NCBI GenBank assembly: GCA_016721435.1 | Contig: JADKIC010000007.1 | Coordinates: forward strand, 12,781-76,780 | Direction of reading: 5' to 3' | Source: Bacteroidota bacterium | Lineage (GTDB): Bacteria; Bacteroidota; Bacteroidia; AKYH767-A; OLB10 | Length of the DNA: 64,000 nt | In this document: piece after piece, positions 18,217 to 29,349 of the stretch | How positions within the stretch are numbered: the first letter of the stretch is position 1 | How the letters are laid out: each line of letters starts with the position of its first letter | The notes under the pieces: model-generated | Database searches by the model: none | What the model saw: only the letters and a program-made list of their open reading frames with translations | Told to the model about the DNA's origin: nothing | Position numbers and translations under genes: made by a program

Positions 18217-19485
18217 TCAAATGGCGTGGTGAAGACTTTCTTCCATCATTGGATGATGTTTCACTACCAGTGGAGATTTACTGAGATAGAGTTGTGTGAT
18301 ATAAGCGAAGAGTCCAAGGAAACCAATTGTAGTTCCAATTTCCATCAGACCAATACTTCCATAGATGAGCTCGTGTCCGCCATGAGCACCGGCACCGGCA
18401 TGAGCAGTGGCGTGGTGACTGGCAGTAACCATTGAACCGGGAACCACCATGATGTAGAAGTCGAGCCAGTGGCCAATAAATATCACCGCAGACATAAACA
18501 TCAACAGGTACTTTTTACGTTTTGCATCGCGCGTCATCAGAATTAAAAATGGAGCGATGAAGTTGATAAAGAAAGCAGCGAGCCAGATACCACGATAATG
18601 ATCCTGACGTAACATGAAGTAAGTGATCTCTTCAGAAATATTCGAATACCATATCAACATAAACTGACAGAACCAAAGGTAGGTCCAGAAGATACTGAAC
18701 GCGAACATGAACTTACCGATATCATGCAGGTGATGCTCTGAAACCTCTTTCAGATAACCACGGTGTTGTAAATAGGTAACAATAAAGGCAAGTGCTGCGA
18801 GTGAAGTCACAAAGAATCCGGCAAAAGTGTACCAGGCGAACAGGGTGCTGTACCAATGTGATTCCAATGACATGATAAAGTCCCATGACATTAATGATTC
18901 TGTCACAGCAAACAATACGAGAAAAGCTGCTGCAAATCTTCTGTTCTTGAGGTAGGCCGCCACGTTCGGACTGGCATCCATCTGCAAGGAATTGGAACGG
19001 AAGAAACGTGCAAAATAACTCCATATGGCAAAATATAATATCACACGAATCCAGAAGAAGAGTGGATTAAGGAACGCACTTTTTCCGGCAAGTATAGCAT
19101 CATAATTCGGCGCATTCGGATCGGTGATGCCTTCTTCCATCCAATGGTAAAGGCTTCTTCCGCCAAAAGCAAGAATAACAATCATAATAATTCCTGCCAC
19201 CGGCAAACTCTGTCCCATCGCTTCGAGTGGACGCTTAATTACCGCACTCCAGCCTACTTCTGCCACATACTGAATAGCAAGAAAGAAAGTAGCACCCAGG
19301 GCCATCCCAGAAAAATAAAGTTATTCCACAAGAAGGTTGGCCCATGTTTGCTCATGATGCGTTGCAAACTGCGCAATAATAGCCACCACTCCTATCACCA
19401 TCATCAGGATGGCGATCATTTTATTCCGCGATGTGAAATCGTAGGGCTGTGTACTGGTTACTTCGATATGTCCGTGATGTCCCAT
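18217..19485 (-). CDS. actF: alternative complex III subunit ActF (N-terminus frameshifted)
   Basis: A polytopic membrane subunit of the quinol:cytochrome c oxidoreductase, homologous to ActC/NrfD. The continuous frame starts at 19305, but the natural start is the ATG at 19483-19485, which gives 'MGHHGHIEVTSTQPYDFTSRNKMIAIL'-type sequence in broken form. A frame change occurs around 19310-19330, where 'NNFIFLG' is found in a third frame before 'MALGATFFLAIQYVAEVGW'. About ten hydrophobic helices follow, and the C-terminus ends in a His-rich tail (HHPMMEESLHHAI). A His/Gly/Ala-rich loop lies near residue 320. It sits 21 bp downstream of actE and 41 bp upstream of ctaC. Confidence 0.9.
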
Positions 19486-19505
19486 AAATTCTTTATTCAA
19501 TTATG

Positions 19506-20146
19506 TTATTTCGCCATTGCAGTGGCACCAGAAGGATCTTTTGCTGTTGAGTCAGCGGCAACAGGAGCAGCAGCACCGCCTTGAAGTTTGTGAACAAACA
19601 TGACGATTTTCCAACGCTCTTCCGGATTAATCTGAGAAGCATGTGGTCCCATCAGGTTGATACCATAAGTAATGGTATGAAAGATTTTACCGTCGCTCAG
19701 GTCTTTCATACTTCCTCCACGACTGGAATTACCTGTTGCATAAGACGGAGGAGGCGGAAATTTACCAATCGCTACCAGGTTACCATCACCGTTACCGGCT
19801 TCACCATGGCAATGCGTACAATATATTTCATAGAGTCGCTCTCCTTCTGCCTGATTTTCTTCAGTAAGTGCCAACGGATTTTTACGTCGCGGCCTGCTGC
19901 TTCATACCCTTCATTGGTAGAGGGATAAGTAAAGAAATTATATCCTCTCGGAACAGTACCATTCACAGGTGTCTGCATCGTGATACTATCCGGGAAATTC
20001 GGGTTGGCAGAATAGACTTCGTACGATGGAGAAGTATACATATCCGGCATATACAGGATTCCGGGGTCCTTAGGATCTCTGCTGCAGGATGTCATTAGTA
20101 CAACAACGCCTGCAAGAGCAGAAAGGAACACAGCGGGCTTATTCAT
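19506..20146 (-). CDS. actE: alternative complex III subunit ActE, monohaem cytochrome c lipoprotein (frameshifted)
   Basis: The 5' part begins 'MNKPAVFLSALAGVVVLMTSCSRDP', a lipoprotein signal with Cys21. After about 90 residues it loses frame at 'GRDVKIRW'. The 3' part continues 'ALTEENQAEGERLYEIYC', then the single haem motif CTHCH, a 'GKFPPPPSY' loop and a likely Met ligand in 'INLMGPHAS'. The two parts join if one A is restored in the A5 run at about 19880 (GTAAAAATCC), giving 'DVKNPLALTEEN'. That indicates a homopolymer error. ActE is one of the haem subunits passing electrons towards cytochrome c oxidase. It lies between actD and actF. Confidence 0.92.
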
Positions 20147-20167
20147 AGAGATTTGTTCTCGGTGTTT

Positions 20168-20695
20168 TTACTTAATAGTTTCTACAGCACCGGCAGCACG
20201 GAGCTTGGTTTCAACATTCGCTGCTTCACTGTCCTCGGTAATTTGTATGGCCATTACGAAATGATCATCTGACATACGCGGATGAATAACGTGTGGCTCT
20301 ACACCGGGAAGTAATTTACTACGCAAGAGGAAGGTGATGACCATTCCATGCGCTGCACACAATACAGTACTTTCGAAAGTAACAGGAATGAATGCAGGAA
20401 GATTTTTGTAAAATGCATAACTCGGTTTACCTCCGATATCCATCGGCCAATCGAAGATGTTCATGTAGTACATCATCAGCAATGCCAGACTACATCCGGT
20501 CATTCCATACAGGAAGCAGGTAATGGAGATACGTGTACGCTCCAATCCCAATGCATGATCCAGTCCGTGAATCGGGAAGGGAGAAATCACATCCTTCACT
20601 CGTAATCCCTGACTTTTCAATACGGGAATGGCATTCATTACCACCTCATCATCCTTGAAGATGCCGTAAACGAATTTTTTATGTTTAGCGCTCAT
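20168..20695 (-). CDS. actD: alternative complex III subunit ActD (DUF3341)
   Basis: The 175-residue protein has 'KKFVYGIFKDDEVVMNAIPVLKSQG' as a soluble N-terminal part and two membrane helices, near residues 58-78 and 103-128, separated by a short loop 'DWPMDIGGKPSYAFYKNLPAF'. This is the DUF3341 plan. The subunit has no cofactor and is thought to be structural in the complex. Its ATG overlaps the TGA of actC by four bases (20692-20695), so translation is coupled. Confidence 0.93.
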   Translation of the reverse strand: MSAKHKKFVYGIFKDDEVVMNAIPVLKSQGLRVKDVISPFPIHGLDHALGLERTRISITCFLYGMTGCSLALLMMYYMNIFDWPMDIGGKPSYAFYKNLPAFIPVTFESTVLCAAHGMVITFLLRSKLLPGVEPHVIHPRMSDDHFVMAIQITEDSEAANVETKLRAAGAVETIK

Positions 20696-22092
20696 GCGTG
20701 TTGTTCTGATTTAGGAGTTTTGGATTGCTTTTTCTTTGCACCTTCTGAAGAAGATTTAATAATCGTCTTTAATTCACTCATCGCAATAACCGGGAAGAAA
20801 CGGGCGAATAGCAGGAAACAGGTAAAGAATAATCCAAGTGAACCGATGAAGATACCTGCTTCCACCCAGGTAGGTGAATACATGGTCCAGCTGGAAGGAA
20901 GATAATCACGGTGCAGCGATGTCACGATGATTACGAAACGCTCGAACCACATTCCGATGTTTACGAAAATGGAAATGATAAATGTGGCGAATACACTCTC
21001 GCGTAATTTCTTCGACCAGAAGAGCTGTGGAGTGATAACGTTACAAGTCATCATACTCCAGTAGGCCCACCAGTAAGGTCCCGTTGCACGATTGATAAAT
21101 GCATATTGCTCATATTCCACACCTGAATACCAGGCGATGAAGAATTCTGTGATATAAGCTACACCTACGATAGATCCTGTAATCAATATTACACGGTTCA
21201 TCATATCAATATGATAGATGGTGATGTAATCTTCCAGCGTTAATACTTTTCGCACGATGATCAATAAAGTCTGTACCATGGCGAAACCGGAGAAGATGGC
21301 ACCGGCCACGAAGTAAGGAGGGAAGATGGTAGTATGCCATCCCGGAACCACCGATGTGGCGAAGTCCATAGATACCACCGAGTGTACTGAAAGTACAAGT
21401 GGTGTAGAAAGTCCTGCCAGTACTAAGGATACTTCTTCAAAGCGCTGCCAGTTTTTCGCTGAACCTACCCAACCGAAACTAAGGATCGTGTAAATTCTTT
21501 TTCTCCATTTGGTATTCGCACGGTCACGTACAACAGCAAAGTCAGGAATGAGTCCGGTATACCAGAAGGCTAAGGATACGCTGAAGTAAGTAGAGATCGC
21601 GAATACGTCCCATACCAGCGGAGAGTTAAAATTCACCCAAAGCGAACCAAACTGATTCGGTAATGGTAAAGGCCAGTAAGCCACCCATGGACGACCCATG
21701 TGAGAGACGATGAAACTCGCCGCACAAATTACCGCGAAGATCGTCATGGCTTCCGCGGAACGGTTAATTGATAGACGCCATTTCTGACGGAACAGTAAAA
21801 GGATCGCGGAGATCAATGTCCCGGCGTGACCAATACCGACCCACCATACGAAGTTGGTAATGTCCCAGGCCCAACCTACTGTTTTATTTAATCCCCACAC
21901 CCCAAGTCCGGTACCAACGGTGTAAGAAACAGCGATCACCCACCACAAAAATGCGGCGAGGGATAAGGAGAAAGCAAGCCACCACCACTTGTTGGCTTTT
22001 GATTCCACCGGGCGGCAAACATCATTTGAGATGTCGTGCCATGTCTTGTCACCAAGGATCAATGGTGGGCGAAGTTCCGATTCTTTATGCAT
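20692..22092 (-). CDS. actC: alternative complex III quinol-binding subunit ActC (NrfD-like)
   Basis: A polytopic NrfD/PsrC-family subunit of 466 residues with about ten membrane helices. It is the likely quinol oxidation site of the complex. Family features seen are 'WGLNKTVGWAWDITNFVWWVGIGHAG' near residue 85 (written here as one known block), 'HMGRPWVAYW' near residue 130 and 'HSVVSMDFATSVVPGWHTTIFPPYFVAGA' in the central part. The long C-terminal loop is Lys/Ser-rich. It follows actB by 36 bp and overlaps actD by 4 bp. The frame is intact. Confidence 0.95.
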   Translation of the reverse strand: MHKESELRPPLILGDKTWHDISNDVCRPVESKANKWWWLAFSLSLAAFLWWVIAVSYTVGTGLGVWGLNKTVGWAWDITNFVWWVGIGHAGTLISAILLLFRQKWRLSINRSAEAMTIFAVICAASFIVSHMGRPWVAYWPLPLPNQFGSLWVNFNSPLVWDVFAISTYFSVSLAFWYTGLIPDFAVVRDRANTKWRKRIYTILSFGWVGSAKNWQRFEEVSLVLAGLSTPLVLSVHSVVSMDFATSVVPGWHTTIFPPYFVAGAIFSGFAMVQTLLIIVRKVLTLEDYITIYHIDMMNRVILITGSIVGVAYITEFFIAWYSGVEYEQYAFINRATGPYWWAYWSMMTCNVITPQLFWSKKLRESVFATFIISIFVNIGMWFERFVIIVTSLHRDYLPSSWTMYSPTWVEAGIFIGSLGLFFTCFLLFARFFPVIAMSELKTIIKSSSEGAKKKQSKTPKSEQHA

Positions 22093-22128
22093 AGGTGAAG
22101 GATACTATACTGGTAGTTATTGTTTCGA

Positions 22129-25100
22129 TTAAGAATGATGTTTGTCACCTTCCACAGCAGGACGGTTCCAAACTTTTGTTTGATAGAATACAGATGGCTT
22201 TGTCTTCACCTCAGCAAGCAGGTGATAACTCCGCTCATCTTTGAAGAGTTGACTCAACTGACTGTTCGCATCATTGAAGTCTCCAAATACGATAGCATTG
22301 GTAGGACAAGATTGCGCGCAAGCGGTTTTAATTTCTCCGTCCTTGATTTTACGATTTTCTTTCTTTGCCTCGAGGCGACCATACTGAATACGCTGAACGC
22401 ACATCGAGCATTTTTCCATTACCCCGCGTGAACGCACGGTAACATCCGGATTGAGTACCATCTTTCCGAGATTGTCGTTCATGTTGAATGGGAACTGCTC
22501 ATTATCGCTATACTTAAACCAGTTGTAACGACGTACTTTGTATGGGCAGTTGTTCGCGCAATAACGGGTACCCACACAACGGTTATAAGCCATCATGTTG
22601 AATCCGTCAGAACTATGTGTGGTTGCAGCCACCGGACAAACCGTTTCACATGGAGCATGATTACAATGCTGACACATTACAGGCTGGAACATCACCTGCG
22701 GATTATCGGCCGCCGGTATTTCCATCTCTCCGTACATATCCAGTTTGCCCAGACCTTTCTCTTCTGCATTCTGCTTATTGGTATCACTGGTATAATATCT
22801 GTCGATACGTATCCAGTGCATTTCACGAGAACGTCCTACTTCATCTTTTCCTACAACGGGAACATTATTCTCTGCATTACAGGCAATCACACAAGCACCG
22901 CAACCGATACAACTATTGAGGTCGATACCCATACCCCATGCATGGTTCGGGCGCTCGTGACCGGGTTGTTCGGGTGTCGCCCATAAATCCAACTGTTCCG
23001 GTGTTTTCGGACCGTAGGGAGATTCAATAAGATGAACATGATTTCCTGCAGATGGATCTTTCAACCAGGCGGCGAGACTCGTTTCTTTCACGATATCACG
23101 ACCCATCATCGTATGATGTGACTGAGTCGTCGCTAACTGATAATCATCGTCGACAGTCTTGTTAACGTTAACGCCGGTAGCAAAATATTTTAAAGCACCG
23201 CCCGACATACTCACAAAAGGATATGCATTTACGCCTACATTATCACCGGCTTTTCCGGTTTTCGTACGTCCGTAACCGATAGCCACGGCAATGGTTTCAT
23301 CAGCCATAGCCGGTTGCAGCAATACAGGACCTTTAACGGTAGTATTGCCAGACTTCACCTCTATCACCGTTCCCTGACGCCATCCCATTTTTGTTGCGAA
23401 AGCCGGGAGTACGGCAAAATAATTATCCCAACAAATTTTGGTTATAGGATCCGGAAGTTCATGCAACCAGGGGTTATTTCCGTGGGTTCCATTTCCGAGT
23501 CCGGTTTTTTCATAGGTCACTAATTCAATTCCGCTGGCAGGTTTTGACAGTTGATTAGCCGCGGCAGCCACATCTCCGGTAAACGAACTAACGCCACCCA
23601 TCACAAAGCCTGATTCAAAAACACCATCCCGCAATGACTGCGTCCAGAAGGCTTCAAAAGAACTGATACCGCTTTGCATCGGGTAGATTTTCGCAGCCCA
23701 GAAATCGCGGATATAGGTATAATAGTCAGCTTGCGTGGCTCCTGCCCATTTCATAATACTCTCAGCGGCCTGACGTGTCTTAAACAAAGGACGAATGGTA
23801 GGCTGCATCAAACTGAAAGAACCTTTATACGGTTCAGCATCACCCCATGATTCGAGATAATGATGATCAGGACAGATATAATCACAATGTTGGGCAGTTT
23901 CATCTTCACGATCCGCGAAAGAAATCTTCACCGGCACCTTAGAAAGCGCGGTAACAAAAGATTTGGCATCGGGCAATGAATACGCCGGATTGCTGTTCCA
24001 GAAAATGACAGCACCCAGTTGACCACTATTCATATCATTCAATAACTCCGCTACTCCGGCATCGTTACTGTTTTTCAAATTACAGGCACGATCCAGATTA
24101 AGTGTTGCTCCATAATTCCCCAAGAGATGATTGATAGCATTCACTACCACCTGCTCATTGGGATCATTCGATCCACTCACTACTACACTTTTGCCTTTTG
24201 CATTCATCAGTTCCTTCGCGATGGTGTCCAACTGCTTATCGTAAGGAGTCGCTGCTGCCGAAACCGATGTACCACCGGCCATTGCTGCTACTTTATTGTA
24301 GAGCGAAGCCACTACAGACGATTGCTGACTGGGTTTAATTTTATAACGCTGATCAGCATTTGCACCACTCAGTGAAAGCATTGCTTTCAAACTGATAATG
24401 TTTCGACAAAGTCTTCTTACCATCACGCAGCTTTACTTGTAACGCCGTATTGACGAGAAAACTCGATCGGAGTAATCCATGAGTCAGGAAATCAGCATTG
24501 AAACTCACGATCACTTCCGCTTTATCAAAACTATAGGAAGGAATGACTGCCTTTCCGAAAGAAAGCTCATTTCCTTTAACGATACCGTAAGCAGAAACTG
24601 CATCATAAACCACATGCTTCGCACCCGGATATTTAGCGATAAAATCATTCACCGCATTTTTAGCGGAAGGACTCACCAGTGAAGAGCTAACGATAGCGAT
24701 CTTTTTCCGGCAGCAGCTTGCTGAGCCAGCTTTAGAAGTAATTTCTGCATCAACCGTAGCCCAATCGCTGCGCTTTTTATTCGCCATGGGTTGTGGCAAG
24801 CGTGCAATATCGTACAAGCTCAAAACCGAAGCCTGAACACGGGCACTTGCTGCTGCTCCATTTACAGGAGAAAGTTCATTTCCTTCAATTTTAATCGGAC
24901 GACCTTCACGCGTTTTTACGAGGATACTACAGTAGTCAGAACCATCAGCATACGTAGATGCGTAATAGTTAGGAATACCGAGGGTGACTTCTTCCGGCTT
25001 TATTACATAAGGAATCGCCTTTTTTACAGGGGCTTCACAGGCTGCGAGAGATGCAGCAGCCACACTGAATCCAAGAAATTTTAAGAAATCCCGGCGACTT

Positions 25101-25291
25101 GTAGAAGAGGCTGAATCTGCTTTTTTCTGCAGGGCCTCATCCAAAGGCAAGTGCTCGAAGAACTCATTGTCGCGAAGGCGTACAAACTCAGGATCATTAT
25201 TGAGTTCTTCAACACCTTTCCAATATCGCTTTTCCATAACTGTCTTGGTGGTTATACCAGGGTTTATTCTAGAACTGCCTCTACTAAGCAT
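22129..25291 (-). CDS. actB: alternative complex III subunit ActB, Mo-bis-MGD-like plus iron-sulphur protein (frameshifted)
   Basis: The large periplasmic subunit relates to molybdopterin oxidoreductases but binds only iron-sulphur clusters. The N-terminus has a Tat-type motif 'SRRDFLKFLGF' followed by a lipobox-like 'LAAC'. The frame starting at 25291 runs to 24353; the rest runs from 24426. The join lies at about 24385, where 'HYQFES' continues as 'MLSLSGANADQRYK'. The C-terminal ferredoxin-like part has four Cys clusters: CIGCGACVIAC, CQHCNHAPCETVCP, CVGTRYCANNCPY and CSMCVQR...CAQSCP, enough for one 3Fe-4S and three 4Fe-4S clusters. A second local shift near 24720, at an A run (GGAAAAAG), may alter about ten residues. 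Confidence 0.94.
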
Positions 25292-25309
25292 CTTTTGTTA
25301 ATTATACTA

Positions 25310-26554
25310 TTAATAATGACAACGGGCGCACTCTGTTCCACCCAGTTTCTCAACTGTCAGCTTCACATCATTGCCATATTGCTTTTTCATTTTTTCATGC
25401 ACTTCAGTATAGTATGCATTGCCTTCCGTTTTTACCTGCGTATCGCGGTGACACTGAATACACCATCCCATAGTAAGCGGTGAAAACTGTTGTACTACCT
25501 CCATCTCACCTACAGGTCCATGACAGGTTTCGCAGGCCACTCCTCCTACTTTTACGTGCTGGGAGTGATTGAAATAAGCCAAATCAGGAAGGTTGTGGAT
25601 ACGCACCCATTCGATAGGTTTTGTCTTGCCGGTGTACTGTTGCTTTTCAACGTCCCAACCGATCGCTGCATAAATTTTGGCAATCTCCTCTGTACCATAA
25701 TTAGGACCCTTCTTCACATACTTGTGACAATTCATACAAACGTTTGGTGAAGGAATTCCGGCATTCTTTGATTTCTCAGCACCGGAGTGACAATAGCGGC
25801 AATCAATTTTATTCTGACCTACGTGCAGTTTATGTGAAAATTTAATCGGCTGATCGGGCGTATAACCTTGCTGAATACCAATCCTGGCCAAGCGCATTCC
25901 ATCCCATAACACTCCCCAAACAGAACCAATAATAAAGAGAACAGCGATTAATTTTTTATGTTCACGAATCCAGTGTTTAACGCCGGCTTTGCCATGAAGC
26001 ACAACAGGTTCCGGACGACCTTCACGCTGGTCAACAATCCGTTTAAGACCTTTTTGAACCCTATTCAGAATAACATAAAGTGCAATCAATAAAATAGTGA
26101 CTAATAAAAGAACGGTCGGGAAATTATCACTCTTAGCAGCGCCTGCATCTGCTGTTGAACCGGCAGTACCGGGAGCTGGAGCAGCAGGAGCTTTTTCACT
26201 TTCCGTCTTGATATAGGCTATCATAGCTTTCACCTCATCATCACTGAGATTGAAAGCAGGCATAGCCACTTTATTGAACTGTTCGTATATTTTCACCGCA
26301 GCAGGATCCCCTGCCTTAATTAATGCGGAAGAATTTTTAATCCACTTGATCAGCCAATCTTCCTTGTACTTGGTGTGTACATTTTTCAATCCCGGACCAA
26401 CAACAACATCTTCAGAAACCAAATGGCAGGCTGTACAATTGGCTTTGAACAGCGCCTCACCATCCGGTTGGGCCTGAGAAGAACGTTGAAAGATAACGAT
26501 CAGGGACAAGGCTAGAATCGTGATTTTCAAACACCTGTATCCGTAACGCGGCAT
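25310..26554 (-). CDS. actA: alternative complex III multihaem cytochrome ActA
   Basis: The 414-residue protein has a signal or anchor segment at residues 10-27 and six CxxCH haem motifs. CTACH at residue 40 belongs to an N-terminal monohaem cytochrome c domain with 'VAMPAFNLSDDEVKAMIAYI' as Met-ligand region. A linker and a transmembrane helix follow near residue 145, and another at about 195. The pentahaem part then carries CRYCH, CMNCH, CETCH, CIQCH and CARCH at about residues 250, 270, 341, 366 and 410. The six-haem form with fused cytochrome c domain is known from Flavobacteriia. It is first in the operon. Confidence 0.95.
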   Translation of the reverse strand: MPRYGYRCLKITILALSLIVIFQRSSQAQPDGEALFKANCTACHLVSEDVVVGPGLKNVHTKYKEDWLIKWIKNSSALIKAGDPAAVKIYEQFNKVAMPAFNLSDDEVKAMIAYIKTESEKAPAAPAPGTAGSTADAGAAKSDNFPTVLLLVTILLIALYVILNRVQKGLKRIVDQREGRPEPVVLHGKAGVKHWIREHKKLIAVLFIIGSVWGVLWDGMRLARIGIQQGYTPDQPIKFSHKLHVGQNKIDCRYCHSGAEKSKNAGIPSPNVCMNCHKYVKKGPNYGTEEIAKIYAAIGWDVEKQQYTGKTKPIEWVRIHNLPDLAYFNHSQHVKVGGVACETCHGPVGEMEVVQQFSPLTMGWCIQCHRDTQVKTEGNAYYTEVHEKMKKQYGNDVKLTVEKLGGTECARCHY

Positions 26555-26967
26555 AAGTTCGATAGTATTAATGATAAGTAAGGTTGGACTTTATTTTTAC
26601 TGTGAGTTGACAATAAAGTCTGTTTTTCTGAGCGCCAAATTTAGCATAAACTATATTCCAAACCGGCTAACTTCATTAAAATTTCAAAAATTTTGATCAA
26701 TTCTAAATTGATAAAGAAAAACCAGCGGACTAATCCTATTATCTTCCACAAGTCAACGACCTGAATTTTGGTTTTTATCCCCCACCATATAAAATTTGAA
26801 TATAATTATATTTAATAATCAATACTTATGAAGGGAATCCTTTTTTTCGAAATGATTAAGTCCATCAGATCCAAAAACATCGACATCTTTTCATTCCGGC
26901 GAATAAAACACAGCCTCTTAGCTAAAAATGCTGATTAATAGTTGTTTAAAATTCAATTCGCGGATAA
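26555..26967. other. AT-rich divergent promoter region of actA and the SPOR gene
   Basis: I find no gene in these 413 bp. The region is very AT-rich and separates the leftward respiratory operon from the rightward SPOR gene, so it must hold the actA promoter. I could not place an unambiguous -7 element for actA. Confidence 0.4.
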
Positions 26968-26979
26968 ATGACTAAATCT

Positions 26980-26987
26980 TATCTTTG
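26980..26987 (+). promoter_or_regulatory. Bacteroidota -7 element (TATCTTTG) for the SPOR gene
   Basis: TATCTTTG matches TAnnTTTG exactly and lies 5 bp before the ATG at 26992. It falls inside the longer possible frame from 26968, so it argues for the shorter start with an almost leaderless transcript. Confidence 0.55.
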
Positions 26988-26991
26988 GCCC

Positions 26992-27363
26992 ATGCGACTT
27001 CTATTGTTAATAATTTTATTCGTTCCCTGTCAATTATTTGCTCAACCGGGCACAATTGAAAAGCAGGCGGATGAACTTGTGGACAGGCATAAACGGGTGA
27101 ACGCTGCAAAGATGTCGATGCCGGGTTATCGGATTCAGATTTATTTTGGGAGTGACCGGACGAAGGCGCAGGAAATTCGGGCCGACTTTTTAATAACATA
27201 TCCTGAAATTCCAGCTTATCTCGTTTATCAGCAACCTAATTTTAAAGTACGTGCCGGAGATTTCCGGACCAGACTCGAGGCATCAGGATTTCTCAACAAA
27301 TTGGATACGCGTTTCAAATCTGCTTTTATTGTTCCAGATGAAGTGAAACTACCTGACTTATAA
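26992..27363 (+). CDS. SPOR domain-containing exported protein
   Basis: The protein has about 123 residues. Residues 1-18 form a signal peptide (MRLLLLIILFVPCQLFAQ). After 'KQADELVDRHKRVNAAK' comes a SPOR-type domain 'MPGYRIQIYFGSDRTKAQEI..DFLITYPEIPAYLVYQQPNFKVRAGDF' and a final 'LDTRFKSAFIVPDEV'. SPOR domains bind denuded peptidoglycan at division sites or act in envelope assembly. I chose the ATG at 26992 over the in-frame ATG at 26968 because a consensus -7 element lies between them. It is monocistronic in appearance. Confidence 0.8.
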   Translation: MRLLLLIILFVPCQLFAQPGTIEKQADELVDRHKRVNAAKMSMPGYRIQIYFGSDRTKAQEIRADFLITYPEIPAYLVYQQPNFKVRAGDFRTRLEASGFLNKLDTRFKSAFIVPDEVKLPDL

Positions 27364-27561
27364 AGTTTGGCTTTTCCCTTAAATAAAAGTTCAATTCCAG
27401 ATATATGTTTTTCCCATCTCATTTTCGATAACCCCCTCTTTCAACTTCTTCATTAAAACGATGGGATGCAGTTATACACATTCAAATAGTGAATAGACTT
27501 TTAAAAATTCAACTTTACGGGCAATGGAGCTGTCTAATTTTACAGATTCAACCATTTGCTC

Positions 27562-29219
27562 ATGAAAAAGATAACCACTTTAGTCATAATGATCCTTCTA
27601 ACCATTTCCGTTTCAGCACAAACCGGATGGAAGACCATGGAAGGAGATGTTCTTTCCACCAGGATCAATCGTACGGAAAGCAGACCGGACGGAAAATTAT
27701 TCCAACTCACTTACGACTACACACAATCGCCGTTCACTTATCAGATACGATTATTGGATTCAACGGGAACAGTTCTCCTTCAGAATTCCTTTTCGGTTGC
27801 CGGTGGAAACCCCTCGATCAGAAGTTTCCGTATTGATACTGTTCAGGAACGTTTAGTCATTGCTGAACAATCCTCCGATCCGGTTCAATTTCAAATGCAC
27901 TTAAAGGTCATTGATTATAATCTCTTCCAAACGGATTCTGCCACTTTCGCATTGCTCAGAAGTTCAGTAGATAGTTGTGAATTGATCGGTGGAGGAATTG
28001 ACAATACTGCCAATAAATTTTTCGTCTACCGTTACCGTGACATTGCTGATCAAATATGGGGAAGAGGTGTTTGCAGGAAAAATGCGGCCGGGACCTATAA
28101 AAACAATACCGTTAAAGTCGGTCAGGCTTCAAATGATGGATATTATATTCATGATTATGCAATAATGCCCACAGGAGATATTTACATCGGAGGTTCCAGA
28201 AAAGAAAGTTTATATGGTAATTTTTTCTATTTAGAAAAACTGAATGCATCGATGGCTCTTGTCTATGAAGTCAAAGATCAACTCATTCCCAACACTACCG
28301 ATACCAACCGGGTAACTTCTTTACACGTCTATACCAACAACACGAACAGTCAGGTGGTAGTAGCAGGTACTATTTATGGACTTGCTCCAGGCGACACCAT
28401 CAACCGTTGTCATGGTATCATCAGGTGCTATACGTACACGGGTAATTTAAAGTGGACCTTTCAGAATTATGAAGTTCGTGATTACAGAATGGTGGTCAGT
28501 CGTAATTCCTATGTGCATGCAGTAGGAAGCAGTAATAATAATCCCGGCGGCTTTGACACCAAAATTTCGCGGCTCTTTTTAAGGATGGTGTTGTTGACTG
28601 GCATCGCTATTATGGAAATAAATCAAAACCTGTGTCACTCGAGGTGGAAAAAGACGGCTCCTTACTGATATGCGGCGACAAACAATTTCTGTATCCGCTT
28701 TCAGGTGGTGGAACTTTAAAAACGAGATCTTACATGATGCTTCGCTATAGCAAGCGCGGAAAAAAATTATATGATTATAACCATGTATGGAATCTTCCTT
28801 TCAATCCCGCATCACTGAACGCCGGCTTTACAGATCTTAGCAAAGGAAGAAGTACCTTTTACTATGCTGCGGGTTATGAAAGAATCAGCTATGAGAATGG
28901 CAGCGGGATACAGTTTGCGGATAGTATTTTATTACAACAATTTTCAAACGGATCACTCCGCATAGGACCTGAAAATAAAACTTCAGAAGAACTCAGCGTC
29001 CATCCTAATCCGGCCGGAGAGGAAATTACATTCCGTTCTACCTATCAACTCACCGATATGCGTATCGTTAGTATCTCCGGTAGTTTGACGGATATTGAAG
29101 ATGTCCAGCAGGAAGGGAACTCCTATCGCTGCGATATTTCCCGTTTAGCACCCGGCATGTATGTATTGAAAGTGCTGACAGATAAAGGATGGCGTTCCGC
29201 TAAATTTATAAAAGAATAG
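27562..29219 (+). CDS. secreted protein with type IX secretion C-terminal signal (frameshifted)
   Basis: The signal peptide 'MKKITTLVIMILLTISVSAQ' starts at the ATG at 27562. About 330 residues follow with a beta-propeller-like character (repeated 'G.IYIGGSRKES', 'VVAGTIYGL'). The frame breaks near 28580-28640 and resumes as 'KPVSLEVEKDGSLLICGDKQFL'. The end (residues about 475-550) is a type A sorting domain: 'ELSVHPNPAGEEITF' then 'RIVSISG', 'DISRLAPGMYVLKV' and a basic end 'RSAKFIKE'. Such proteins cross the outer membrane by the Por system and are anchored or released. The function of the main domain is unknown. Confidence 0.75.
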
Positions 29220-29349
29220 AGCAGGTTTTTCCGGCGCCGGATGCAGATCAGTATTGATGTGCTCGGTTGTTGCTTCGTATTTAAAAATTTAAATCCATTT
29301 TATTTTTTATGGCAATTGAACAATTCAACACACGGATTGTTAATGGGCT

